DNA of 64,000 nt from Alphaproteobacteria bacterium (GTDB taxonomy: Bacteria > Pseudomonadota > Alphaproteobacteria > Micropepsales > Micropepsaceae), in NCBI GenBank assembly GCA_017983635.1, contig JAGOBA010000011.1, positions 1-64,000 on the forward strand, written 5' to 3'. The notes under the pieces were generated by a model that saw nothing but the letters and a program-made list of their open reading frames with translations, was not told the DNA's origin and ran no database searches. Positions 7,667 through 16,801 of this stretch are shown here, one piece after another. The position numbers and the translations under genes are program-made. Numbering within the stretch: the stretch's first letter is position 1; every line of letters starts with the position of its first letter.

Positions 7667-8679
7667 GCGGGGTTGGTCTCCGCTTCCTCGTCCCCGTAAC
7701 CGGCGATCGACAGCGGGCGGGCGCGCAATCCCTTTGCTTTGGCCCAATACATCAGTGCCGCTTCTTCGCCGTGCGTGATCCAGAGTTCGCCGGGTGCTAC
7801 CTCGTCGATCGTCGTCGTCAGTTCGTGCCAGTCGGCGTGATCGGAGATGATGAGCGGCAGGTCGACGTTCGCTTGACGCGCGCGTTTGCGGGTGCGCATC
7901 CAGCCGCTGGCGTAGGCGGTGACGGGATCGTTCGCATCCGGCGGGATGTTGGCGGCAGGGCCGATGATGATGCGGCCGTTCAGTGCTGCCGCCGATGCTC
8001 CATCGAGTCTTCGCAAATCACCCAAGGGCACGCCATGGGCGGCATAGAGCGTGCACAGGCGCTCGGTGGCGGCGTCGATGTAGATCGGCGCGTCGTGGCC
8101 CGCTTCGCGAAGAACAGCAATCAAGCGCTGAGCTTTGCCCAACGAGTAGGCGCCGATCACATGCGGGCGATCGGGGAAGAGCTTTAGCGAATGGAGAAGT
8201 TTGGCGACCTCGCGGTCGGCTGGCGGGTGGCGAAAGAGGGGCAGACCGAATGTCGCTTCGGTGATGAAGATATCGCAGGGCACGGGTTCGAACGGCGGGC
8301 AGGTGGGGTCGCGGGCGCGCTTGTAGTCGCCGGAGACGACAACGCGTTTGCCCTTCACCTCGATCACGATCTGGGCGGAGCCGATGACGTGGCCGGCCGG
8401 CTTCAGCGTCACGCGCGCATCGCCGAGCGCGATCGTTTCGCTGAAGCGGGCGGCTTGATGTTCGGCCCCGAACTTGTCGCCGTAGCGCGCGGCCATGACG
8501 GCCAGCGTCTCCTTGGTGGCGAGCACGGCCGTGTGTCCGGCGCGGGCGTGGTCCGAGTGACCGTGCGTGATCACCGCGCGTGGCGTCTTGCGCAACGGGT
8601 CGATATGAAAGTCGCCCGCCTCGCAGTAGAGGCCGGCGGGCGTCAATTTGAGAATATTGGCGGCCTGCATTGTTCGCAT
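7663..8679 (-). CDS. Ligase-associated DNA damage response exonuclease (MBL fold)
   Basis: This 338-residue metallo-beta-lactamase/beta-CASP-type nuclease has THGHSDHARAGH near residue 38, AGHVIGSA, VSGDYKRARDP, and a C-terminal WITHGEE region. These are the metal ligands and family signatures of the exonuclease encoded next to LigC-type ligases. The known role of the set is DNA damage repair (cisplatin, mitomycin-type damage). Its stop overlaps the GTG start of the ligase-like gene. All catalytic motifs look intact, unlike its partner. A second start 9 nt downstream (MQAANIL) is possible. Confidence 0.92.
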   Translation of the reverse strand: MRTMQAANILKLTPAGLYCEAGDFHIDPLRKTPRAVITHGHSDHARAGHTAVLATKETLAVMAARYGDKFGAEHQAARFSETIALGDARVTLKPAGHVIGSAQIVIEVKGKRVVVSGDYKRARDPTCPPFEPVPCDIFITEATFGLPLFRHPPADREVAKLLHSLKLFPDRPHVIGAYSLGKAQRLIAVLREAGHDAPIYIDAATERLCTLYAAHGVPLGDLRRLDGASAAALNGRIIIGPAANIPPDANDPVTAYASGWMRTRKRARQANVDLPLIISDHADWHELTTTIDEVAPGELWITHGEEAALMYWAKAKGLRARPLSIAGYGDEEAETNPA

Positions 8680-8693
8680 GCCGCCGCGAGAAC

Positions 8694-9185
8694 TCAGAAG
8701 CTCTTGACGGTGTAGTCAGCGACCTGGCGTGCAGCCTGGCTAATTGCCATATCGAAGTCGCCGCCGAAGAATCCCATACTGATTTCTCCTTCAACGTGGA
8801 TCTTGGCGACCTCCTTGGATTGGGCGTCCAGGAAAACGACCTCCGCCGTCATCTTTCCCTTACCCGCGCCAAGGCCCACCAAATAGCGCAGAGCCCGGCT
8901 ACCTTCGTCGAACTGGATAAAGCGATAGCGGAGCGTCAAGTCGCTACCCGGCGTGAATTTCGTTGGCGGCTTGGCGGTCAACAGGTACTCATTCAGACGC
9001 GTTTCAAAGTGGGCGCGAGCATCCGCTGGGATCGACACAGTGTCGGTACCTGACTCAATCTTGAGCGTCTTGTAAGCCGCCGTGGTTGCGATCGTCGGCG
9101 GCGAGAGAACGGTTGTCGCGCCGCTGGCGCAAGCCGAAATGGCCGCGGCGAGCACGAGTACAAAAATCGACTTCAAAATTCTCAT
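8694..9185 (-). CDS. Lipoprotein, DUF4410 family
   Basis: This 163-residue protein starts MRILKSIFVLVLAAAISAC, a lipoprotein signal with lipobox ISAC, so the mature protein should be membrane-anchored through Cys19. The body has the DUF4410 pattern FDEGSRALRYLVGLGAGKGKM followed by a D-x-x-S/T-G/K strand, a glycine-rich GFFGGDFD and a short helix. The ATG at 9185 has a good ribosome site (GAGGAAGGA) about 9 nt upstream. The frame is open further upstream without coding character. No function is known for the family. Confidence 0.85.
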   Translation of the reverse strand: MRILKSIFVLVLAAAISACASGATTVLSPPTIATTAAYKTLKIESGTDTVSIPADARAHFETRLNEYLLTAKPPTKFTPGSDLTLRYRFIQFDEGSRALRYLVGLGAGKGKMTAEVVFLDAQSKEVAKIHVEGEISMGFFGGDFDMAISQAARQVADYTVKSF

Positions 9186-9226
9186 GACAAGGGATCCTTC
9201 CTCGAAGGCAGGCACACTAACCGGGA

Positions 9227-9619
9227 TCAACGTGGATCGCCACCCACGTAGGCCATGACTTCGACCTCGACCTGCGCGCCCAGGGCCAAGGCGCTGGCGC
9301 CGAAGGCGGAGCGGGCGGGCATGCGGTCGGGCTTGAAGTAGGTCACGTAGACTTTGTTGAAGTCGCCCCACTTCGACATGTCGGCCAACATGACGGTCGC
9401 CTTGAAGACGCTGTCGAAGGTCAGGCCGTTCTGGGCGAGGACGGTGCCGATGTTTTCCATTGTCTGCCGTGCCTCGGCCTCCATCCCGCCCGGGACCAGC
9501 TCGAGCTTGCCGGGGACGTTGCCCAGGCAGCCGGATAGATAAAGCACGTCGCCGACGCGGACGGCGGCGCTGAAGGGCAGTTTGGCAGCTTTGACTTCGG
9601 GGGAGGAGAAGAATTGCAT
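9227..9619 (-). CDS. RidA/YjgF family protein
   Basis: This is a 130-residue RidA-like protein. VRVGDVLYLSGCLGN, EAEARQTMENIGTVLAQNGL and the C-terminal segment MPARSAFGASALALGAQVEVEVMAY are family signatures, including the Arg and Glu positions used by RidA imine deaminases. Expected role: hydrolysis of reactive enamine/imine intermediates, or an unassigned Rid-subfamily function. The ATG at 9619 starts the conserved part; an ATG at 9634 is an alternative. It is divergent from the methyltransferase at 9697 with under 80 bp between. Confidence 0.9.
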   Translation of the reverse strand: MQFFSSPEVKAAKLPFSAAVRVGDVLYLSGCLGNVPGKLELVPGGMEAEARQTMENIGTVLAQNGLTFDSVFKATVMLADMSKWGDFNKVYVTYFKPDRMPARSAFGASALALGAQVEVEVMAYVGGDPR

Positions 9620-9696
9620 GACGTTCGGTCCCATCTGTTTTGCGCGGGCGATGCTATATACGGGCACGCCGCGCGGGATGGGCAAGGGCTGAATTG

Positions 9697-10311
9697 ATGG
9701 AACCGAAATACGCTATTGTTTTTGTATGGTTTGTTTGGCTGGCGTCGTGGTTGGCGGCAACCAGTTGGGCGAAACCAACCGTCAAGACACCGGCACGGTG
9801 GAGCGAGTTTCCGTACCGGCTCTTGCAAGGGCTTGGGTTCGCGATGGTGTTCGCGTCGCTAGGGCAGTCACAGGACTATTCGCCCGAACCTAACGTGAGT
9901 GCGAAGGTGTTGTCGTTCCTCTTTACGCAACTGTGGGAGTTGCCGTGGGCGGGGGGATGGGTTGCGGTTCTGCTCGCGCTCGGCGGGCTTGCGTTTGCGT
10001 GGTGGGCGCGGCTTCATCTTGGCACGCTGTGGTCGAGTTCGGTCACGCGCAAGGAAGATCACACGATAATCGACACAGGGCCGTACGGTTTCGTGCGGCA
10101 CCCGATCTACACGGGACTACTGCTCGGCACGATTGCGCTTGCCGCTGTTAGCGGGCGGTTGTTGGCGGTGATCGGGCTTGTCGCCGTTGCCGTCGGTATT
10201 TTCATCAAAGCGCGGCTTGAGGAGCGCTTCTTAAGCGCAGAATTGGGTGCAGAGGCCTACGCTGCCTATCGCAAGCGCGTTCCGATGCTGATCCCTGGAT
10301 CGCCGGTGTGA
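9697..10311 (+). CDS. Isoprenylcysteine carboxyl methyltransferase-like membrane protein
   Basis: This 204-residue integral membrane protein has about five hydrophobic segments. Its C-terminal signature GPYGFVRHPIYTGLLLG, followed by RLEERFLSAELGAEAYAAYRKRVPMLIPG, defines the ICMT/PEMT-type methyltransferase superfamily, where this region binds S-adenosylmethionine. The substrate in bacteria is usually unknown (lipid or small molecule). The stop overlaps the GTG start of the lhr helicase gene (GTGA), so the two are coupled. Confidence 0.85.
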   Translation: MEPKYAIVFVWFVWLASWLAATSWAKPTVKTPARWSEFPYRLLQGLGFAMVFASLGQSQDYSPEPNVSAKVLSFLFTQLWELPWAGGWVAVLLALGGLAFAWWARLHLGTLWSSSVTRKEDHTIIDTGPYGFVRHPIYTGLLLGTIALAAVSGRLLAVIGLVAVAVGIFIKARLEERFLSAELGAEAYAAYRKRVPMLIPGSPV

Positions 10312-12956
10312 TTGCGGAGGCGAACGAGACGGCGTTGCCGCCGGCTTTCGCTACCTGGTTTTCGTCGCGCGGGTGGAGCCCCCGGCCGTTTCAGTTGGCG
10401 CTGATCGAAGCGGCGCGGGCGGGGGAGAGCGTGTTGCTCACGGCCCCGACAGGCGGCGGCAAAACACTTGCCGGGTTTCTGCCGAGCTTGATCGAGTTGT
10501 CGATGCCGCTGGCCCCCTCCACCATCGCTGCGCGATGGTCCCCTTCCCCTGCGCGCGGGGGAGGACCGCCGGCGTCAATGTTGGGTGATCCTTCCCCGCT
10601 TGCGGGGGAGGGAGACCATCGCGCAGCGATGGTGGAGGGGGGAAGTGGAAATCCGATCATCGCGCGGCTGAAGGCGAAAGCGGCAACGCGGCCGCGGGGG
10701 ATTCATACGCTCTATCTTTCGCCGCTGAAGGCGCTGGCGGTCGACATCGCGCGCAATCTTGAGATGCCGGTGAAGGAGATGGGTCTCAAGATCCGGCTGG
10801 AGACGCGCACGGGCGATACGTCGGCGCACCGGCGGCAACGGCAGAAGACATCGCCGCCGGACATTTTGCTGACGACGCCGGAGCAGTTGGCGCTGCTGTT
10901 GGCGACACGCGAGGCGCCCGCGATGTTCGGCGACTTGCGCTGCGTGGTGCTGGACGAATTGCACGCGCTGGCGCCGTCGAAGCGCGGAGATTTGCTCTCG
11001 CTCGACCTGGCGCGCTTGTCGAAGTTGGCGCCGGGGCATCGGCGGGTTGGGTTGTCGGCGACCGTTGATGATCCGGAGCTGCTCGCGCGCTATTTGGTCC
11101 CTCAGGTGCCTGGGGAGGTGCGTGCCGCGCGGGTGGTGCGCGGCGCGCCGGGCGCGGTGCCGGATCTTTCCATCTTGGTGTCGGCGGAAGATGTGCCGTG
11201 GGCGGGGCACTTGGCGCGGCACGCGTTCGGCGAAATTCTGGCGGCGATCCGGACGGCGAAGACGGCGCTCGTCTTCGTCAACACGCGCATGCAGGCAGAG
11301 TTCTTGTTCCAAGAGCTCTGGGCAATCAATAACGAGAACCTGCCGATCGCGCTGCATCACGGGTCTCTGGCGCCGGAGCAGCGGCGCAAGGTCGAGGCGG
11401 CGATGGCGAAGGGAACGCTGCGCGCCGTCGTTTGTACGTCGACGCTCGATCTCGGCATCGATTGGGGCGCGGTCGATCTGGTGATCAATGTGGGCGCGCC
11501 CAAGGGGGCAAGCCGCATTGCGCAGCGGATCGGACGTTCGAACCACCGCATGAACGAGCCCAGCCGGGCGCTGCTGGTGCCGGCCAATCGGTTCGAGGTG
11601 TTGGAGTGCGAGGCGGCGCGAGATGCATTGTTGCACGGCGAGCTTGACGGGGAGAAGCCACGGGCGGGGGCGCTTGACGTGTTGGCACAGCATGTCTTGG
11701 GCATGGCGGTTGCGGCGCCGTTCGATGCGGATGCGCTCTATGCGGAGGTGATCACGGCCTCGCCCTATGCCGCATTGGCACGCGTGGACTTCGACCGGAC
11801 GTTGGACTACGTGGCGACCGGCGGGTATGCGCTTCGGGCGTACGAGCGCTATGCGAAGTTGAAGCAGACGGTGGAGGGGCTTTGGCGCGTGGCGAGCCCG
11901 CAGGTGGCGCAGCGTTACCGTTTGAACTGCGGCACGATCGTCGAGGTGCCGATGTTGAAGGTGCGGGTCGTGCGGCACTATCGCGGCCCGCGTGCGACTT
12001 ATGCCGGGCGCATTCTTGGACAAGTCGAGGAGTGGTTCCTGCAACAACTGTCGCCGGGCGATACGTTCTTGTTTGCGGGGCAGATATTGCGTTTCGAGGG
12101 GATTGTCGAAACCGAGGCGATCGTAACGCCTGGACCGCCGGGCAATCCGAAGATCCCGTCGTTCGAGGGCGGCAAGTTTCCGCTATCGACGTTCCTGGCG
12201 CAGCGCGTGCGCGAGATGATCGCCGATCCGAAGCGCTGGCAATTCTTGCCCGATCAGGTGAAGGAGTGGCTTGCGATCCAGCGTCTGCGGTCGGTGCTGC
12301 CAAAGGCGAACGAGATGCTGGTCGAGACGTTTCCGCGCGGGCCGCGGCACTTTCTGGTCTGCTATCCGTTCGATGGGCGGTTGTGTCACCAGTCGCTCGG
12401 CATGTTGCTGACGCGGCGGTTGGAGCGGATGGGGATGAAGCCGCTGGGTTTCGTGGCGAGCGAGTACTCGCTGGCGATTTGGGCGTTGGGCAAGCTCTCG
12501 TCGCTCGATATGGGCAAGCTCTTCGATGAAGACATGATGGGCGACGATTTGGACGCGTGGCTCGCGGAGTCGGCTTTGCTCAAGCGCAGCTTCCGGACGT
12601 GTGCGGTGATTGCGGGACTGATCGAGCGGCGCAATCCGCGCGAGGAGCGGACGGGGCGACAGGTGACGTTTTCGTCCGATTTGATCTATGACGTGTTGCG
12701 CAGCCACGAGCCGGATCACATTCTTTTACGTGCGGCCTATGACGACGCGGCGACGGGGGCGCTCGACATCGCGCGGTTGGGTGCGCTCCTCAAGAGGATC
12801 AAGGGTCGTATTGTGTTGAAGAAGCTCGACCGCGTTTCGCCGCTCGCCGTGCCGGCGTTGCTCGACATCGGCAAAGTGCCGGTCGGTTCGGACGCTAGCG
12901 AGGCGCTGCTGGCTGAGGCGAGCGACGATCTTATTGCGGAGGCGATGAAGCCGTGA
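10308..12956 (+). CDS. lhr: Ligase-associated DEXH-box helicase, Lhr-Core type
   Basis: This 882-residue SF2 helicase has Walker A TAPTGGGKT near residue 45, DELHAL, SATVDDPELLARY, FVNTRMQAEFLF, DLGIDWGAVDLVINVGAP and QRIGRSNHRMNEPSRA. A winged-helix and Lhr-specific C-terminal half follows, giving the full Lhr-Core layout. Lhr is a 3'-5' DNA helicase induced by DNA damage in characterised species. Between Walker A and the next conserved block (RGIHTLYLSPLKALAVD), residues about 69-112 are an extra segment encoded by an inserted 129-bp palindromic element that keeps the frame. The GTG start overlaps the preceding stop. The 3' end overlaps the convergent MBL gene by 26 nt. Confidence 0.93.
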   Translation: MIAEANETALPPAFATWFSSRGWSPRPFQLALIEAARAGESVLLTAPTGGGKTLAGFLPSLIELSMPLAPSTIAARWSPSPARGGGPPASMLGDPSPLAGEGDHRAAMVEGGSGNPIIARLKAKAATRPRGIHTLYLSPLKALAVDIARNLEMPVKEMGLKIRLETRTGDTSAHRRQRQKTSPPDILLTTPEQLALLLATREAPAMFGDLRCVVLDELHALAPSKRGDLLSLDLARLSKLAPGHRRVGLSATVDDPELLARYLVPQVPGEVRAARVVRGAPGAVPDLSILVSAEDVPWAGHLARHAFGEILAAIRTAKTALVFVNTRMQAEFLFQELWAINNENLPIALHHGSLAPEQRRKVEAAMAKGTLRAVVCTSTLDLGIDWGAVDLVINVGAPKGASRIAQRIGRSNHRMNEPSRALLVPANRFEVLECEAARDALLHGELDGEKPRAGALDVLAQHVLGMAVAAPFDADALYAEVITASPYAALARVDFDRTLDYVATGGYALRAYERYAKLKQTVEGLWRVASPQVAQRYRLNCGTIVEVPMLKVRVVRHYRGPRATYAGRILGQVEEWFLQQLSPGDTFLFAGQILRFEGIVETEAIVTPGPPGNPKIPSFEGGKFPLSTFLAQRVREMIADPKRWQFLPDQVKEWLAIQRLRSVLPKANEMLVETFPRGPRHFLVCYPFDGRLCHQSLGMLLTRRLERMGMKPLGFVASEYSLAIWALGKLSSLDMGKLFDEDMMGDDLDAWLAESALLKRSFRTCAVIAGLIERRNPREERTGRQVTFSSDLIYDVLRSHEPDHILLRAAYDDAATGALDIARLGALLKRIKGRIVLKKLDRVSPLAVPALLDIGKVPVGSDASEALLAEASDDLIAEAMKP
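10513..10641. repeat. Palindromic interspersed element inserted in frame within lhr
   Basis: Perfect 28-bp arms at 10513-10540 and 10614-10641 (CCCCCTCCACCATCGCTGCG and its complement at the tips) flank two smaller GC-rich hairpins. The total is exactly 129 bp, or 43 codons, so the helicase frame is preserved. The tip sequence is shared with elements at 21928 and 25287. It looks like two divergent copies of one palindromic unit. The arrangement resembles in-frame palindromic elements known from Rickettsia, though the sequence is different. Confidence 0.85.
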
Positions 12957-13866
12957 GTTGCGGCAGCGTCTCCCAAATGCGGCGGTCGTGGGCGGGTACG
13001 ATCGTCAAGTCTGGGAACTGCGTCTTCAGTTGATGCATGCGGACCAGCAGACCGCGGACCTCTTCGGCATCGTTGTCGACGAGGTCGCGTGCGAGCCATG
13101 GCTTCTCGGCCGGGCGCTCGTAGCCTTCGCTCTGCCAGGCCGTGTCGCCGATCAGGAGGTAACGCTTCGCGTCCGAGGTCGTGATGAAGACGAAGATGGA
13201 GCCCGGTGTGTGACCCGGCGCCGGAACGACGACGACACTGCCGTCGGCGTAGAGGTCGAAGCTCTTGTCGAAGCCCATGTAGGGACCATCGGGGAAGGCG
13301 TAGACGTTGTAGGCGATGGTGCCGATCTTGCGGGCGAGCAGCGTCGCCGGATCGCCGCTGTTGACGAAGTCCAGTTCGGCTTTGGTGACGAACACGGGGA
13401 TGTTGGGCAGATCCTCAAGGCCGCTGACGTGGTCCCAATGCGCGTGCGTGAGCACGATACCATTCGGAACGATGTTGAGCGCCTTGAGCTGCTCGGCGAC
13501 GGTCGGCTCCTTTTCATAGCGTGCGGTGTTTTGCATCAGCCATGGCGTTGTCTTGAAGTGCTCGTCGACATTCTTACCGAACCCCGTATCGAACAGGAGC
13601 GTACCCTTGGGGTGCTGGATCAGAATGCCGCCCATGTTGAAGACGCGCTCTTCGCTCATGCTGCCGCCGCGATAGGCGAGGCCGGCGCGGGAGAGCATCT
13701 TGCCGGCAAGGATCGCCTTCAGCGCGACGCCCTGTGTCGTCATCGGTGCGGGTGCTGCGACCGGCGCGCGCTCGGGTACGGGCAGGTCGCTCGCGCTAAA
13801 GGTCCAGGCGAGCGCGCCGAGGCCGGCGACGAGCAAAACGACGACGGCAAGAAGAAGGCGTTTCAT
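12931..13866 (-). CDS. MBL-fold hydrolase, N-acyl-homoserine-lactonase-like, membrane-anchored or secreted
   Basis: This 311-residue protein starts MKRLLLAVVVLLVAGLGALAW, a signal or anchor segment, followed by a metallo-beta-lactamase domain with LTHAHWDHVSGLEDLP (HxHxDH), APGHTPGS, IGDTAW and a final VPAHDRRIWE His. The motif order resembles the lactonase/AttM-like branch, but the export signal and lack of close context leave the substrate open. The ATG at 13866 has a GGGGGGA ribosome site about 6 nt upstream. The 3' end overlaps lhr by 26 nt, tail to tail. Confidence 0.85.
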   Translation of the reverse strand: MKRLLLAVVVLLVAGLGALAWTFSASDLPVPERAPVAAPAPMTTQGVALKAILAGKMLSRAGLAYRGGSMSEERVFNMGGILIQHPKGTLLFDTGFGKNVDEHFKTTPWLMQNTARYEKEPTVAEQLKALNIVPNGIVLTHAHWDHVSGLEDLPNIPVFVTKAELDFVNSGDPATLLARKIGTIAYNVYAFPDGPYMGFDKSFDLYADGSVVVVPAPGHTPGSIFVFITTSDAKRYLLIGDTAWQSEGYERPAEKPWLARDLVDNDAEEVRGLLVRMHQLKTQFPDLTIVPAHDRRIWETLPQLTASSPPQ

Positions 13867-13901
13867 TGGGTCCCCCCGGAATGGCGCGATGGCGCAACTT
13901 A

Positions 13902-16373
13902 TCATGTCCCTCGCGGTTTGGCGCGCGCCGTGGGTGTCGCGGTCCAAGGATCTTCGGGCCAGTGGTGTTTGGGGTAGCGGCCCTTCAGGTCGCGTTTCAC
14001 TTCGGGGTAGCCGGTCTTCCAGAAGCTTTTGAGGTCGCGCGTGACTTGCACCGGGCGGCGCGCGGGGGAGAGCAGGTGGAGGGTGAGGGGCACGCGGCCG
14101 TTGCCTACGGTCGGCGTGTCGGCGAGGCCAAACATTTCCTGAAGGCGGACGGCGAGCACGGGGGTATCGGTGGTGTAGTCGATGGCGACGCGGGAACCGG
14201 ACGGGACTTCGATGTGCGTGGGGATGAGCGTGTCGAGGCGCTTCTTCTTTTCCCAGTCGAAGAGGGCATGAAGGGCGCTTGAGAGATCGATACGCGGGAA
14301 ATCGTTGGCACGGGTGACGGAGCCCAGGAATGGCAGCAGCCAGGCTTCGAGGTCACGCACGAGCGCTTCGTCCGAGAGGTCGGGCCAGCCGGCGTCCGGT
14401 TCGAGGTTCCGGGCGAAAGCGGCGCGGGCGCGGAAGGACTCCAATTCCGGTGTCCACGGCAAGCACGCGAGTCCAAGTTCGCGAATGCCGGTGAGGGCGG
14501 CTGCGGCCAGCTTGGCGGTGTCAGGTTTCTTCAGCGGGCGCTCGGCGAGGGTGAGCGCGTGCAGGCGTTCCTCTTCCCGGGCAATGACGGCCCGGTCTCG
14601 GCTCGACCATTCGCAGACGGCGCGGGTCTCGATGTGAGCGGCGAACAGGTCTTCGATGTCGGTGAGGGTTAGCGGGGCGGCGTGATGAATTTTCGCGTTT
14701 GCTCCTGCCCCGTCGAGTGCCGCGATTGCCAAGTAGTCTTGTACCGCCAGCGCGTCGGTTTCGGGGATCGCGGCGCCACGACCGTTGGCGAGGCGGAAGC
14801 TGCCTGGGCCGCGGCGCTTGGCGATGCGGTCGGGATAGGCCAGCGCCGTGAGGCGGCCGGCGGCGTTGCTGTCGATGCGCTCGTCTTTCGTGTCGAGTGT
14901 GCGGCGCCACAGGCGGGCTTGATCGCGCGCGCGGGCGAGAGCGCCGCGGTCCGCGTTGGCGGCACCGCGCTCAAATGCTTCGAGGCGCAGGCGCAAGTCG
15001 GCATCGCGCGCGGTGCGATCGAGACGGATGACGTCGCGTTCGTTCAAGATCGCCGCGAGTGCGGCGGCGCTGGCTCCGAGGTCGAGTTCCTTTGCGCGCA
15101 GCATCATGTGGGCGAGGCGTGGGTGGGCGCCGAAGGTTAGCATCGCGCGGCCGTGGGCGGTAATCCGGTTGTCGGCGTCGAGCGCATCGAGATCGCGAAG
15201 CAATTCTTGCGCTTCGGCAAACGTGCCGGGCGGCGGCGCGTCGAGGAGCCTCAGTGCGCTCGCGTCGCGCACGCCCCAGTTCGCAAGGTCGAGCGCGAAG
15301 GGGGCTAGGTCGGTGGTTAAGATTTCCGGCGGCGTGAATGGCAAGAGAGCGCGGGTTTCGCTCTCCTCCCAAAGGCGATAGCAAGTGCCGGGCGCCACGC
15401 GGCCGGAGCGACCGCGGCGCTGATCGGCGGAGGCAAGCGAGAGGCGGTTCGTGACCAGGCGCGTCATGCCGCTTGCCGGATCGTAGCGTGCAAGGCGCTG
15501 TTGGCCCGCGTCCACCACGACACGCACGTCCTCGATGGTGAGGCTGGTTTCGGCGATGGCGGTGGCGAGGACGATCTTTCGTGTACCGGCCAGCGGGCGG
15601 ATGGCGGCGTCCTGAACCTCCGGCGGGAGCGCACCGTAGAGCGGGAAGAGCTTCGCGCCACGCAGGTCTTCGTTGCCGAGCAGGCGTTCGACGGTGCGGA
15701 TTTCGCCTTCGCCGGGGAGGAACGCTAAGATACCGCCTTCGGTTTCGTCGAGCGCGCGGAGGATCGCGTTTGCCGTGTGTTGTTCGATCCGCGCATTGGC
15801 CGGCGGGGGGGCGTAGCGCGTGTCGATTGGGAAGAGACGCCCTTCGGAGCGCACGATTGGGCCGTCGATGAGCTTGGCGACGCGCGCGCCGTCGAGCGTT
15901 GCGGACATGACGAGGATCTTCAAGCCCTCGTTCAGCGCGCTTTGAATGTCGAGCGTGAGCGCGAGGCCAAGGTCCGCATTGAGGCTGCGCTCATGGAACT
16001 CGTCGAAGATCACACAAGCAACGCCCCTCAACTCAGGATCGCTCTGCAGGCGGCGGGTGAGTAGGCCTTCGGTCAGAACTTCAATGCGGGTCTTGGGGCC
16101 GACCTTGCTGTCGAGGCGGACGCGGTAGCCGACGGTGTCCCCGACTCGCTCTCCCAACAGGTCGGCCATGCGGGCAGCGGCAGCGCGGGCGGCGACGCGG
16201 CGGGGCTCGAGCATCAGAATCTTTTTTGCCCCGACCCAAGGCTCGTTCAGCAGCGCGAGCGGCACGACGGTCGTTTTGCCGGCGCCAGGCGGTGCTTCGA
16301 GTACGGCGGCGCGGGCGCGCTCGAGTGCGAGCTTCAGGTCCGGCAGGGCGGCTTCGATAGGGAGGGGGCTCAT
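13902..16373 (-). CDS. hrpB: ATP-dependent helicase HrpB
   Basis: This 823-residue protein has the usual HrpB length. Walker A APPGAGKTT lies near residue 31, then LEPRRVAARAAA, FDEFHERSLNAD (DEFH box), MSATLDG, LATAIAETSLTIEDVRVVVDAG and QRRGRSGRVAPGTCYRLW. The HrpB-specific C-terminal domain continues to about residue 815. It is a DEAH-type RNA helicase family member; its biological role in bacteria is not settled. The ATG at 16373 begins the conserved N-terminus (MSPLPIEAALPDL). Confidence 0.93.
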   Translation of the reverse strand: MSPLPIEAALPDLKLALERARAAVLEAPPGAGKTTVVPLALLNEPWVGAKKILMLEPRRVAARAAAARMADLLGERVGDTVGYRVRLDSKVGPKTRIEVLTEGLLTRRLQSDPELRGVACVIFDEFHERSLNADLGLALTLDIQSALNEGLKILVMSATLDGARVAKLIDGPIVRSEGRLFPIDTRYAPPPANARIEQHTANAILRALDETEGGILAFLPGEGEIRTVERLLGNEDLRGAKLFPLYGALPPEVQDAAIRPLAGTRKIVLATAIAETSLTIEDVRVVVDAGQQRLARYDPASGMTRLVTNRLSLASADQRRGRSGRVAPGTCYRLWEESETRALLPFTPPEILTTDLAPFALDLANWGVRDASALRLLDAPPPGTFAEAQELLRDLDALDADNRITAHGRAMLTFGAHPRLAHMMLRAKELDLGASAAALAAILNERDVIRLDRTARDADLRLRLEAFERGAANADRGALARARDQARLWRRTLDTKDERIDSNAAGRLTALAYPDRIAKRRGPGSFRLANGRGAAIPETDALAVQDYLAIAALDGAGANAKIHHAAPLTLTDIEDLFAAHIETRAVCEWSSRDRAVIAREEERLHALTLAERPLKKPDTAKLAAAALTGIRELGLACLPWTPELESFRARAAFARNLEPDAGWPDLSDEALVRDLEAWLLPFLGSVTRANDFPRIDLSSALHALFDWEKKKRLDTLIPTHIEVPSGSRVAIDYTTDTPVLAVRLQEMFGLADTPTVGNGRVPLTLHLLSPARRPVQVTRDLKSFWKTGYPEVKRDLKGRYPKHHWPEDPWTATPTARAKPRGT

Positions 16374-16422
16374 TGTGCCGCCATCCCTACGCAGAAGGCG
16401 GCTCGCACTCAAGCGTCGTACA

Positions 16423-16720
16423 AGTGAACCATGCGCTGTTGCGTGCGCAGGATCGCGAGCGGGCGCATCATGCGCGACGTGCACGACGGGATCGGCGCGC
16501 GACTGCTGGACCCTATGATTCAAGCGCGGGCCGGCGAAGTGAAGGGCGAGACGTTGATCGGTGGGTTGGAGGCTGCATCGACGATCTCGTGGATTCGCGC
16601 GACGGGGTGCCGGGGTCGTTGGAGACGGCGCTGGGGACCTTCCGCGGCCGGAGCCGAGGTGCGCGGCTCGTGCGTGCATATCCTTCTGCCGGCCCTGATC
16701 GGCGGCGAAGCGGGGCGATT
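16423..16720 (+). pseudogene. Relict of a histidine kinase (HisKA_3-type dimerisation region)
   Basis: This 428-bp gap between hrpB and the desaturase holds no intact gene but has fragments of a sensor kinase in two frames. One frame gives VNHALLRAQDRE. A shift near 16460 gives RIMRDVHDGIGARLL, a good phospho-acceptor box with HDG, and continues through GETLIGGLEA. A shift back near 16575 gives CIDDLVDSRDGVPGSLETAL and GTFRGR, matching the region after the H-box in such kinases (D-L-x-x-x-I-D-S-L). No ATPase domain follows. It looks like a decayed, truncated kinase gene. It is not part of the desaturase. Confidence 0.6.
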
Positions 16721-16801
16721 GTGACCCGACTGACACTTTCGCGGACTAGTCGGGGTGCACGAATCCTGTCACCTGTTGAGCGTATTCCCGGAGTTTGCGC
16801 G

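Noticed and set aside
9655..9660. TATATA as -10 box of the RidA gene
   Set aside because: No fitting -35 box is found at 16-18 nt, so I did not list a promoter.
10575..12047. 490-codon minus-strand frame inside lhr
   Set aside because: It is very rich in Arg and His without domains, an antisense image of the helicase.
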